Below are positions 47,678 through 58,395 of a DNA stretch of 64,000 nt, piece by piece. The position numbers and the translations under genes were made by a program. Below the pieces are notes generated by a model that was given only the letters and a program-made list of their open reading frames with translations, made no database searches and was not told the origin of the DNA. The stretch comes from Ehretia macrophylla (taxonomy: Eukaryota > Streptophyta > Magnoliopsida > Boraginales > Ehretiaceae), in NCBI GenBank assembly GCA_037974665.1, contig CM075782.1:41344851-41408850 (forward strand). The letters run 5' to 3'. Numbering within the stretch: the first letter of the stretch is position 1; the number at the start of each line of letters is the position of its first letter.

Positions 47678-48091
47678 CCTTTTCGTTTTGAATTTTTTTG
47701 CCCCGTTCAAGCTTTCCAAGATGCTTTATCTGTCACATTTCTATTACCGAGTCCCACGGCATCTTGGGCAAGACAACTTCGCTTCGCGTAGAGGCTGGGA
47801 ACGCAAACCGAGGGCGTGGGGCCTGTGACCAGGTCTCCGTCACTCCGGTGACCATAACTTTTGATCCGTAAGGAGTTACCGACGCACAACATACCGTTGG
47901 AAAGCTCTCCGAGAGCTCTACGACGGGGGCAGCGAGCCTGCTTGATTGCGCTTGTTTTCAGAGAAGAAAATTTAACGTTATCATCAGTTTTGTGCAACTT
48001 TTCTTCTTTTTTCGCTGTTTCATCATCCCTGATTGTTCGTCGGGAGCCGCGAAAAGGACGACAAATAAGGGCTTTGCACACTCAATGTGAC

Positions 48092-48210
48092 GAGTGCAAT
48101 CATACCAGTAGTAATGCACCAGATTCCATCAGATCTGCGAACTTAAGCGTGCTTGGGAGAGAGTAGTACTAGGATGGTTGACCCCTAGGGAAGTCCTCGT
48201 GTTGCACCCC
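48092..48210 (+). rRNA. 5S rRNA copy, class S
   Basis: GATCTGCGAACTTAAGCG shifts box A sequence; box C GGATGGTTGACC. Confidence 0.78.
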
Positions 48211-48624
48211 CCTTTTCGTTTTGAATTTTTTGCCCCGTTCAGGCTTGACAGGATGCTTTATCTGTCATATTTTTATTACCGAGTCCCACGGCATCATGGG
48301 CAAGAGAACTTTGCTTCGCGTAGAGCCTGGGCCCCCAAACTAAGGGCGTGGGGATTGTGACCAGGTTTCTATCACTCCAGCGCCCATATCTTTTGATGCG
48401 TAAGGAGTTACGCAGCGCACAACATACCGTTGGAAAGCACTCCGAGAGCTCTACGACGGGGGCAACAACCATGCTTAGCAGCGCCTATTTTCGGTGCCCA
48501 AAATTGATCGTTTTCATCAGTTTTGGGCCACTTTTCTTCATTTTATGTTGTTTCTTCATCCCTGATCGTTAGTCGGGAGTAGCAAAAAGGACGACAAATA
48601 AGGGATTTGCACACACAACATGAC

Positions 48625-48743
48625 GGGTGCGATCATGCCAGCAGTAATGCACAGGATCCCATCCGATCTCCGGAGTTAATTTTGCTTGGGAGAGAGAAGT
48701 ACTAGGATGGGTGACCCCTTTGGAAGTCCTCGGGTTGTACCAC
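48625..48743 (+). rRNA. 5S rRNA copy, class S (seven-unit repeat partner)
   Basis: Box A is badly altered (GAGTTAATTTTGC). The flanks CACACAACATGACGGG and CCCCTTTGGAAGTCCTCGGG are identical to those of the copy at 52325, exactly 3700 bp away. Confidence 0.77.
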
Positions 48744-49158
48744 CATTTTTGTTTTGAATTTTTTGCCTCGTTCAGGTTTGCAAGGATGCTCTATCCTTCA
48801 CATTTCTATTACCGAGTCCTACGGCATCTTGGGCAAGACAACTTCATTTTGCGTAGAGGCTGGGCCCGCAAGCCGATGGCGTGGGGCCAGTTAACAAGTC
48901 TCTGTCGCTCCGGTGCCCCTAACTTTTGATCCGTAAGTAGTTACGCGGCTCACAGTATACCATTGGAAAGCCCTCCGAGAGCTCTACAACAGCGGCATCA
49001 AGCTTGCTCAGCAGCGCCTATTTTTGGAGCCCAAAATTAAAAGTTTTCATTAGTTTTGGGCCAATTTTCTTCTTTTTGTGTAGTTTCTTCGTCCCTAATC
49101 GTTCGTGTGGAGCCGCGAAAAGGACGACAAATAAGGGTTTTTGCACACTCAACATGAC

Positions 49159-49276
49159 GGGTGCGATCATACTAGCAGTAATGCATTGGATCCCATCAGA
49201 TCTCTGAAGTTAAGCGTGGTTGGGATAGAGTAGTACTAGGATAGGTGACCCCAGGGAAGTCCTTGTGTTGCACCCC
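49159..49276 (+). rRNA. 5S rRNA copy, class S
   Basis: GTGGTTGGGATAGAG and box C GGATAGGTGACC. Its spacer has a ~23-bp deletion at GAGGGTGTCGCTCC, giving a 509-bp unit. Confidence 0.78.
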
Positions 49277-49667
49277 CCTTTTCGTTTTGAATTTTTTGCC
49301 CCGTTCAAGCTTGCCAAGATGCTTTATCCGTCACATTTTTATTACCGAGTCCCACGGCATCTTGGGCAAGACAACTTCGCTTAAAGCAGAGGTTAGGCCC
49401 GCAAACTGAGGGTGTCGCTCCGGTGACCATAACTTTTGATCCATAAGGAGTTACACGGTGCACAACATACCGTTAGAAAGCTCTCCGAGAGCTTTACGAT
49501 GGGGTATCCATCCTACTAGGTCGCGCTTCTTGTTGGAGCTCAAAATCGATTTTTTTCATCAATTTCGGGCCACTTTTTTTTCTTTTTGCCCTATTTCTTC
49601 GTCCATGATCGTTCGTTGGGAGTCGCAAAAAGGATGACAAATAAGGGGTTTGCGCACTCAGTAGGAT

Positions 49668-49786
49668 GGGTGCAATCATACCAGCAGTAATGTACCGGAT
49701 CCTATCAAATCTTTGAAGTTAAGTGTGCTTGGGAGAGAGTAGTACTAGGATGAGTGACCTCCAGGGAAGTCCTCGTGTTGCACCCC
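49668..49786 (+). rRNA. 5S rRNA copy, class S
   Basis: ATGTACCGGATCCTATCAAATC and box C GGATGAGTGACC. Confidence 0.78.
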
Positions 49787-50198
49787 CTTTTTTGTTTTGA
49801 ATTTTTAGCCCCGTTCAGGCTTGCAAAGATGCTTTATCCGTCCCATTTCTATTACCGAGTCCCATGCCATCTTCGGCAAGATAACTTCTCTTCGCGTAGA
49901 TGCTAGGCCCTCAAAATGAGGACGTTGGCCTGTGACCATGTCTCCGTCGCTCCGGTGCCCATAACTTTTGATCCGTAAAGAGTTATGCAACGCATGGCAT
50001 ACCGTTGGAATGCTCTCCAAGAGCACTACGATGTAGGCACCAACTTTGTTAGGCTGCGCCTATTTTTGGGGGCCAAAATCGAACGTTTTCATCAATTTCG
50101 GGCTAATTTTCTTCTTTTTGCGCTGTTGTTCAATCTTGATAGTCCATTAGGAGTCGCGAAAAGGACGACAAATAAGAGCTTTGCTCACTCAACCTGAC

Positions 50199-50318
50199 GG
50201 GTGTAATCATACCAGCAGTAATGCACCGGATCCCATCAGATCACCGAAGTTAAGCGTGCTTGTGAGAGAAGTAGTACTAGGATGGGTGACCGCCAGGGAA
50301 GTCCTCGTGTTGCACCCC
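50199..50318 (+). rRNA. 5S rRNA copy, class S, 1-nt insertion
   Basis: TGTGAGAGAAGTAG has an extra A before the intermediate element; GACCGCCAGGG after box C. Confidence 0.79.
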
Positions 50319-50731
50319 CCTTTTTGATCTGAATTTTTTGCCCCATTCAGGCTTGCCAAGATGCTTTATCCATCATATTTCTATTATCGAGTCAAACGGC
50401 ATCTTGGGTAAGACAACTTCACTTTGCGTAGAGGCTGGGCCTGCAAACTGAGGGCGTGGGGTTGTGACCTGGGCTCCGCCGCTCCGATGCCCAGAACTTT
50501 TGATCCATAAAGAGTTATGCAGCGCACAACATACCGTTGAAAAGCTCTCCGAGAGCTTTACGACGGGGGCATCAAGCCTATTCAGCTGCGCCTGTTTTCA
50601 TAGCCCAAAATTGAATGTTTTCATCAATTTTGGGCCACTTTTCTTCTTTTTGCACTGTTTCTTCATCCCTGATTGTTCGTCGGGAGTCACGAAAAGGACG
50701 ACAAATAAGGGCTTTGCGCTCTCAACATAGC

Positions 50732-50850
50732 GGGTGCGATCATACCAGCAGTAATGCACCGAATCCCATCAGATCTCTGAAGTTAATCGTGCTTGGGAGA
50801 GAGTAGAACTAGGATGGGTAATCCCTAGTGAAGTCCTCGTGTTGTACCAC
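50732..50850 (+). rRNA. 5S rRNA copy, class S
   Basis: GTAGAACTAGG, box C GGGTAATCC, and end TGTACCAC. Confidence 0.77.
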
Positions 50851-51262
50851 CCTTTTCGTTTTGCATTTTTAGCCCCGTTCAGGCTTGCCAAGATATTTTA
50901 TCCATCACATTTCTATTATCGAGTCCTACGGCATCTTGGGCAAGACAACTTCGCTTCGCGTAGAGGTTGGGCCCGCAAACCGAGGGCGTGGGGCCTGTGA
51001 CCAAGTCTCCGTTGCTCCGGTGCCTATAACTTTTGATCCGTAAGGAGTTATGCGGCATACAGCATACTGTTTGAAAGCTCTACGAAAGCTCTGCAATAGG
51101 GAAGCCAGCCTGATAAGCTGCACCTATTTTTAGAGCCCAAAATCTAACATTTTCATCAGTTTCAGGCCTATTTTCCTATTTTTTGTTGTTTTTTCATCCC
51201 TGATCATTCATCGGGAGCAGCCAAAAGGATGACAAATATGGGCATTGCGCACTCAGCATGAC

Positions 51263-51380
51263 AGGTTTGATCATACCAACAGTAGTGCACCGGATCCCAT
51301 TAGATCTCAGAAGTTAAGTGCGCTTGAGAGAGAGTAGTACTAGGATGGGTGACCATAGGGAAATCCTTGGGTTGTACCCT
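51263..51380 (+). rRNA. 5S rRNA copy, class S (four-unit repeat partner)
   Basis: Starts AGGTTTGATC; GATCTCAGAAG and GACCATAGGGAAATCC. It shares this start, the upstream ATTGCGCACTCAGCATGA and AGATCTCAG with the copy at 53486. Confidence 0.76.
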
Positions 51381-51792
51381 CCCTTTTCGTTTTGAATTTT
51401 TTGCCCCGTTCAAGCTTGCCAAGATGCTTTGTCTGTCACATTTCTATTACCGAGGCCCATGGCATCTTGGGCAAGCCAACTTCGTTCCTCGTAGAGGTTG
51501 GGCCCCTAAACTGAGGGCGTGGGGCCTCTGACTAGGTTTCTGTCACTCCGGTGCCAATAACATTTGATCCGTCAGGAGTTATGCAGCACAGAACATACCG
51601 TTGGAAAGATCTCTGAGAGCTCTACGACGGGGGCAGTAAGCCTGCTCGGCTGCGCCTATTTTCGAACCCAAAATCAATCGTTTTCATTAGTTTCGGCCAT
51701 TTTTTTCTTTTTGCACTGTTTCTTCGTCCCTGATCGTTCGTTGGGAGCCTCAAAAAAGACGACACATAAGGGCTTTGCACCCTCAACATGAC

Positions 51793-51911
51793 AGGTCTGA
51801 TCATACCAGCACTAATGCCCTGGATCCCATTAGAACTCCGAAGTTAAGCGTGCTTGGACGAGAGTAGTACTAGGATGGTTGACCCCCTGGGAAGTCCTCG
51901 TGTTGTACCCA
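51793..51911 (+). rRNA. 5S rRNA copy, class L gene inside the class S block
   Basis: CAGCACTAATGC, AGAACTCCGAAG, GGACGAGAG and CCCTGGGAAG are all class L markers. The spacer on both sides is class S and the spacing (530, 532 bp) is S. Box C is GGATGGTTGACC. Confidence 0.85.
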
Positions 51912-52324
51912 CTTTTTCGTTTTGTTTTTTTGCCCCGTTCAGGCTTGTCAAGATGCTTTATCCGTCACATTTCTATTATCGAGTCCCACGACATCTTGGG
52001 CAAAACAACTTTGCTTCGCTTAGAGGATGGGCCCGCAAACCGAGGGTGTGGGGCCTGTGACCAAATCTCCGTCGCTCTAGTGCCTATAACTTTTGATTCG
52101 TAAGGAGTTATACGGCGCACAGTATACCATTAAAAAGCTCTCCGAGAGCTCTACAACGGGGGCAACAACCATGCTCAACAGCGCCTATTTTTGGTGCCCA
52201 AAATTGAATGTTTTCATCAGTTTTGGGCCACTTTTCTTCATTTTATGTTGTTTCTTCATCCCTGATCGTTAGTCGGGAGTAGCAAAAAGGACGACAAATA
52301 AGGGATTTGCACACACAACATGAC

Positions 52325-52443
52325 GGGTGCGATCATGCCAGCAGTAATGCACCAGATCCTATCAGATCTCTAAAGTTAAACGTGCTTGGGCGAGAGTAGT
52401 ACTAGGATGGGTGACCCCTTTGGAAGTCCTCGGGTTGTACCAC
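52325..52443 (+). rRNA. 5S rRNA copy, S/L mosaic
   Basis: G20 and T43 are class S but GGGCGAGAG (C67) is class L. The flanks duplicate those of the copy at 48625. Confidence 0.79.
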
Positions 52444-52719
52444 CATTTTTGTTTTGAATTTTTTGCCTCGTTCAGGTTTGCAAGGATGCTCTATCCTTCA
52501 CATTTCTATTACCGAGTCTTACGGCATCTTGGGCAAGACAACTTCGTTTCGCGTAGAGGCTGGGCCCGCAAGCCGATGGCGTGGGGCCAGTTACCAAGTC
52601 TCCGTCGCTCCGATGCCCATAAATTTTGATTACTAAGGAGTTATGCAGCGCACAGTATACCGTTGGAAAGCTCACCGAGAGCTCTACGACAGGGCAACAA
52701 GCCTGCTCTGCTGCGCCTA

Positions 52720-52953
52720 TTTTTGGAGCCCAAAATTAAATGTTTTCATAAATTTTGGGCCACTTTTCCTATTTTTTTGCTATTTTTTGGTCCCTGATCG
52801 TTCATTGGGAGCAGGCAAAAGGATGACAAAAATTGAATGTTTTTATCAGTTTTGGGCCACTTTTCTTATTTTTGCGCTGCTTCTTCGGCCCAGATCTTTC
52901 GTCGGGAGCCGCGAAAAGGACGACAAATAAGGGCTTTGCCCACTAAACATGAC
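52720..52953 (+). repeat. Partial spacer duplication without a 5S gene
   Basis: The spacer reaches GGATGACAAA (ending 52830) and then returns to AATTGAATGTTTTTATCAG, repeating about 97 bp of the spacer tail before the next gene. This explains the 629-bp distance between 52325 and 52954. Confidence 0.85.
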
Positions 52954-53072
52954 GGGTGTGATCATACCAGCTGTAATGCACCGGATCCCATTAGATCTTC
53001 GAAGTTAAGCGTGCTTGGGAGAGAGTAGTACTAGGATGGGTAAACCCTAGGGAAGTCCTCGTGTTGTACCAC
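52954..53072 (+). rRNA. 5S rRNA copy, class S
   Basis: CAGCTGTAATGC, GATCTTCG, and a changed box C (GGGTAAACCC). Confidence 0.77.
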
Positions 53073-53485
53073 CCTTTTCGTTTTGCATTTTTCGCCCCGT
53101 TCAGGCTTGCCAAGATGCTTTATCCGTCACATTTCCATTATCGAGTCCCACAGCATCTTGGGCAAGACAACTTCACTTCGCGTAGAGGCTGCGACCGCAA
53201 ACCGAGGGCGTGGGGCTTGTGACTAGGTCTCCGTTGCTCCGATGTCCGTAACTTTTGATCCTTATGGAGTTATACGGCATACAACATACCGTTGGAAAGC
53301 TCTCAGAAAGCTCCACGATGGGGAAGCCAGCCTGCTAAGCTGTACCTGTTTTCAGAGCCCAAAATCTAACATTTTCATTAGTTTCAGGCCACTTTTCCTG
53401 TTTTTTTGCTATTTTTTGGTCCCTTATCGTTCATTGGGAGCAGGCAAAAGGATGACAAATGTGGGCATTGCGCACTCAGCATGAT

Positions 53486-53603
53486 AGGTTTGATCATACC
53501 AACAGTAATGCACCGGATCCCATTAGATCTCAGAAGTTAAGCGCGCTTGGGAGAAAGTAGTACTAGGATGGGTGACCCTAGGGAAGTCCTCGGGTTGCAC
53601 CCC
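53486..53603 (+). rRNA. 5S rRNA copy, class S (four-unit repeat partner)
   Basis: Starts AGGTTTGATC like 51263, but boxes A and C are better kept (AAGTTAAGCGCGC, GGATGGGTGACC). Confidence 0.79.
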
Positions 53604-54018
53604 CTTTTTTTGTTTTGAATTTTTTGCCCCATTCAAGCTTGCCAAGATGCTTTATCTGTCACACTTCTATTATCGAGTCCCACGGCATCTTGGGCAAGTC
53701 AACTTCGCTCCTCGTAGAGGCTGGGCCCATAAACTGAGGGCGTTGGGCCTCTGACTAGGCCTCTGTCACTTCGGTGCCCATAACTTTTGATCCGTAAGGA
53801 GTTATGTGGTTCACAGCATACTGTTGGAAAGCTCTCTGAGAGCTCTACGACAGAGGCAGTAAGCCTGCTCAGCTGCGCCTATTTTTGAAGTCCAAACTCA
53901 AGCATTTTCATCAGTTTTGGGCCACTTTTCTTCTCTTTGCACTGTTTCCTCGTCCCGGATAGTTCGTCGAGAGCCTAAAAAAAGACGACAAATAAGGGCT
54001 TTGCACAGTCAACATGAC

Positions 54019-54138
54019 GGATGTGATCATACCAGCAGTAATTCACCGGATCCCATCAGATATCCAAAGTTTAGCGTGCTTGGGAGAGAAGTAGTACTAG
54101 GATGGGTAACCGCTAGGGAAGTCCTCGTGTTGTACCCC
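54019..54138 (+). rRNA. 5S rRNA copy, class S, 1-nt insertion
   Basis: GATATCCAAAGTTTAGCG at box A, GAGAGAAGTAG insertion, box C GGGTAACC. Confidence 0.76.
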
Positions 54139-54551
54139 TCGTTTTGTTTTGAATTTTTTGCCCCGTTCAGGTTTGTCAAGATGCTTTATCCGTCACATTT
54201 GTATTATCGAGTCCCACGGCATCTTGGCAAGACAACTTTGCTTCGCTTAGAGGTCGGGCCCGCAAACCGAGGGCGTGGGGCTTGTGACCAGGTCTCCGTC
54301 GCTCCAATGCCTATAACTTTTGATCTGTAAGGAATTATGCGGAGCACATCATACCGTTGGAAAGCTCTCCGAGAGCTCTACGACGAGGGCAACAAGCCTG
54401 CAAGGCTGTGCCTATTTTCAGAGCTCAAAATCGAACATTTTTATCAGTTTTGAGCCACTTTTCTTCTCTTTGTGTTGTTTCTTCAACCCTGATTGTTCGT
54501 CGGGAGTCGCAAAAAGGACGACAAATAAGGGCTTTGCGCACTGAACAAGAC

Positions 54552-54670
54552 AGGTGTGATCATAGCAGCTGTAATGCACCGGATCCCATCAGATCTCCAA
54601 AGTTAAGCGCGCTTGGGAGAGAGTAGTACTAGGTTAGGTGACCCCTAGGGAAGTCCTCGTGTTACACCCC
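54552..54670 (+). rRNA. 5S rRNA copy, class S
   Basis: AGGTGTGATCATAGCAG start, AGGTTAGGTGACC at box C, end TTACACCCC. Confidence 0.77.
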
Positions 54671-55084
54671 CCTTTTCGCTTTGAATTTTTTGCCCCGTTC
54701 AAGCTTTCCAAGATGCTTTATCTGTCACATTTCTATTACCGAGTCCCACGGCATCTTGGGCAAGACAACTTCGCTTCGCGTAGAGGCTGGGCCAACAAAC
54801 CGAGGGCGTGGGGCTTGTGACCAGGTCTCCGTCGCTTCGGTGCCCATAACTTTTGATCCGTAAGGAGTTACGCAGCGCACAACATACTGTTAAAAAGCTC
54901 TCCAAGAGCTCTATGATGGGGACAGCAAGCCTGCTAGGCTGCGCCAGTTTTTGGAGCCCAAAATCCAACATTTTCATAAGTTTCGGGCCACTTTTCTTGT
55001 TTTTGCGCTATTTTTTCTTCCCTGATCATTCGTCGGGAGCAGCCAAAAGGACGACAAATAAGGGCTTTAAGCACTCAACATGAC

Positions 55085-55203
55085 GGGTTTGATGATACCA
55101 ATAGTAATGCACCAGATCCCATTAGATCTTCGAAGTTAAGCGCGCTTGGGAGAGAGTAATACTAGGATGGGTGATCCCAGGGAAGTCCTCGGGTTGCACC
55201 CAC
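55085..55203 (+). rRNA. 5S rRNA copy, class S
   Basis: GTTTGATGATACCAATAG links it to 51263 and 53486. Box C is GGGTGATCC and the end GCACCCA. Confidence 0.77.
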
Positions 55204-55616
55204 CTTTGCGTTTTGAAATTTTTGCCCCGTTCATGCTTGCCAAGATGCTTCATCCGTCACATTTCTATTACCGAGTCCCATGGCATCTTGGTCAAGTCAA
55301 CTTTGCTCCGCGTAGAGGCTGGGTCCCCAAACTGAGGGCGTGGGGCCTCTGACTAGGTCTCTGTCGCTCCGGTTCCCATAACTTTTGATCCGTCAGGAGT
55401 TATGCAGTGCACAACATACCGTTGGAAAGCTCTCCGAGAGCTCTACGACGAGGGCGCTAAGCCTGCTCGGCTACGCCTATTTTCGAAGCCCAAAATCAAT
55501 CATTTTCATCAGTTTTGATCCACTTTTCTTCTTTTTGCACTGTTTCTTTGTCCCTGATCATTCGTCGGGAGTCATGAAAAGGACGACAAATAAGGGCTTC
55601 GCGAACTCAACAAGAC

Positions 55617-55733
55617 GGGTACAATCACACCAGCAGTAATGCACCGGATCCCATCATATCTCCGAAGTTTAGCGCACTTGGGACAGTAGTACTAGGATGG
55701 GTGACGGCCATAGAAGTCCTTGTGTTGCACCCC
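55617..55733 (+). rRNA. 5S rRNA copy, class S, small deletion
   Basis: GGGACAGTAG lacks two to three bases of the intermediate element; GACGGCCATAGAAG after box C. Confidence 0.76.
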
Positions 55734-56145
55734 TTTTTTGTTTTGAATTTTTTGCCCCGTTCAAGCTTGCCAAGATGCTTCATCCATCACATTTCTATTC
55801 TCGAGTCCCACGGCATCTTGGGCAAGACAATTTCGCTTTGCATAAAGGCTGGGCCCACAAACCGAGCGCGTGGGCTTGTGACCAGGTCTACGTCGCTCCG
55901 GTGCCCATAACTTTTGATCCATAAAGAGTTATGCAGCGTACAACATACCTTTGGAAAGCTCTCAAGGAGCTCTACGACGGAGATAGCAAGCCTATTAGGC
56001 TATGCCTATTTTCGGAGCCTAAAATCAAACATTTTCATTAGTTTTCAGCCACTTTTCTTCTTTTTGCTCTGTTTCTTCATCCCTGATCGTTCATCGGGAG
56101 TAAAGAAAAGGATGACAAATAAGGGCTTTGCGCACTCAACATGAC

Positions 56146-56264
56146 GGGTGTGATTATACCAGCAGTAATGCACCGGATCCCATCAGATCTCCGAAGTTAA
56201 GCGTGTTTGAGAGAGAGTAGTACTAGGATGGGTGACCCCCAGGGAAGTTCTCATGTTGCACCCC
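56146..56264 (+). rRNA. 5S rRNA copy, class S
   Basis: GTGTTTGAGAGAG; box C intact. Its upstream spacer (GGGAGTAAAGAAAAGG) matches that before 40634. Confidence 0.8.
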
Positions 56265-56677
56265 CTTTTCATTTTGATTTTTTTGCCCCATTCGAGCTTG
56301 CCAAGATACTTTGTCTGTCAAATTTTTATTATCGAGTCCCATGGCATCTTGGGCAAGACAACTTCGCTTTGCGTACAGGCTGGGCCTACAAACTGAGGGC
56401 GTGGTGCCTGTGACTAGGTCTATGTCGCTCCGATGCCCATAACATTTGATCCGAAAAGAGTTATGCCGCGCACAATATACCTTTGGAAAGCTCTCTGAGA
56501 GTTCTACGATGGGGGCAGCAAGCCTGCTAGGCTGCGCCTATTTTCGGGGCCCAAAATCGAATATTTTCATCAGTTTTGGGCCATTTTTTTTCTTTTTCCT
56601 CTGTTTCTTCATTCCTGAACATTCGTCGGGAGTAGCGAAAAGGATGACAAATAAGGGCTTTGCGTTCATAACATGAC

Positions 56678-56796
56678 GGGTGCAATCATACCAGCAGTAA
56701 TGCACTGGATCCCATCAGATCTACGAAGTTAAGCGTGCTTGGGATAGAGTAGTACTAGGATGGGTGACCCTTAGGGAAGTCCTCGTGTTGCACCCC
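56678..56796 (+). rRNA. 5S rRNA copy, class S, close to class consensus
   Basis: Few changes: GTGCAATC, CACTGG, GATCTACG, GGGATAGAG. Confidence 0.83.
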
Positions 56797-57210
56797 CCTT
56801 TTCATTTTGAATTTTTTGCCCCGTTCAGGCTTGCCAAGATGCTTTATCCGTCATATTTCTATTATCGAGTCCCACGTCATCTTGGGCAAGACAACTTCAC
56901 TTCGCGTAGATGCTGGGCCTGCAATCCGAGTTCGTGAGGCCTGTGACCAGGTCTCCGTCGCTTCGGTGCTCATAACTTTTGATCCGTAAGGCGTTACGTG
57001 GTGCACAACATATCGTTGGAAAGCTCTACGAGAGCTCTACGACGGGGGCACTAAGCCTGCATGGTTGCGCCTATTTTTGGTGTCCAATATCGAACGTTTT
57101 GGTTAGTTTTGGTCAACGTTTCATCTTTTTATGCTATTTCTTCGTCCCTGATCGTTCGTTGGGAGCCGCAAAATGTACGACAAATAATGACTTTGCGCAC
57201 TCAACATGAC

Positions 57211-57329
57211 GGGTGCGATCATACCAGCAGTAATACATCGGATTCCATCAGATCTCTGTAGTTAAGTGTGTTTGAGAGAGAGTAGTACTAGGATGGGTAA
57301 CCCCCAGGGAAGTCCTCGTGTTGCACCCC
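57211..57329 (+). rRNA. 5S rRNA copy, class S
   Basis: CATCGGATTCC, box A TAGTTAAGTGTG, box C GGGTAACC. The 5' flank has the AAATGTACGACAAATAATGA variant seen before 18597. Confidence 0.78.
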
Positions 57330-57744
57330 CCCGTTTCGTTTTGAATTTTTTGCCCCATTCAGTCTTGCCAATATGCTTTATCCGTCACATTTCTATTACC
57401 GAGTCCCACAGCATCTTGGGCAAGACAACTTCGCTTCGCCTAGAGGCTGGGCCAGTAAACCGAGGACGTGGGGATTGTGACCAGGTCTCCGTCGCTCCGG
57501 TGAACATAACTTTTGATTCGTAAGGAGTTACCCGACGCACAGCATACCGTTGAAAAGTTCTCCGAGAGCTCTACGACGTGGGCAGCCTGCCTGCTAAGCT
57601 GCGCCTATTTTCTGAGCCCAAAATCTGACATTTTCATAAGTTTTGGGCTACTTTTCTTTTTTTGGTGCTATTTTTTCATCCCTGATCATTCGTCGGGAGC
57701 AACAAAAAGGACGACAAATAAGGGCTTTGCGCACTGAACATGAC

Positions 57745-57862
57745 GGGTATGATCATACCAGCAGTAATGCACCGGATCCCATTCGATCTCCGATGTTAAG
57801 CGCGCTTGGGAGAGAGTAGTACTAGGATAGGTGCCCCTAGGGAAGTCCTCGGGTTGCACCCC
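57745..57862 (+). rRNA. 5S rRNA copy, class S
   Basis: CATTCGATCTCCGATGTTAAGCG and a damaged box C (GGATAGGTGCCC). Confidence 0.77.
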
Positions 57863-58276
57863 TCTTTTCGTTTTGAATTTTTTGCACCGTTCAAGCTTGC
57901 CAAAATGCTTTATCCTTCACATTTCAATTACCGAGTCCCATGGTATCTTGGGCAAGACAACTTCGCTTTGCGTAGAGGCTGGGCCCCCAAACTGAGGGCG
58001 TGGGGCTTGTGACTAGGTCTCAGTCGCTCCGGTGCACATAACTTTTAATTCGTCAGGAGTTATGCACAGCACAACATACCGTTAGAAAGCTCTCCGAGAG
58101 GTCTACGACTGGGGCACCGAGCCTGCTCGGCTGCGCCTGTTTTTGGAGGCCAAAATCGATCATTTTCATCAATTTTGGACCACTTTTATTCTTTTTGCGC
58201 TATTTCTTCAACCCTGATCATTCGTCGGGAGTCGCGAAAAAGACGACAAATGAGGGCTTTGCGTACTCAACAAGAC

Positions 58277-58395
58277 GGGTGTGATCATACCAGCAGTAAT
58301 GCACCGGATTCCATCAGATCTCCGAAGTTAAACGCGCTTGGGAGAGAGTAATACTAGCATGGGTGAACCCCAGGGAAGTCCCCGTTTTGCACCCC
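58277..58395 (+). rRNA. 5S rRNA copy, class S (last in window)
   Basis: AATACTAGCATGGGTGAACC at box C, TTTTGCACCCC at the end. Its spacer is cut at base 238 of the unit by the next retroelement. Confidence 0.78.

Noticed and set aside
2596-58012. Dozens of similar open frames of 60-100 codons (types with KELCSAQHTVGKLSESS, HISITESHGILGKTTS, GESSTRMGDP)
   Set aside because: They are readings of the 5S gene and its spacer, recur with the repeat length, occur in several frames and both strands, and often break from unit to unit. They are not genes.
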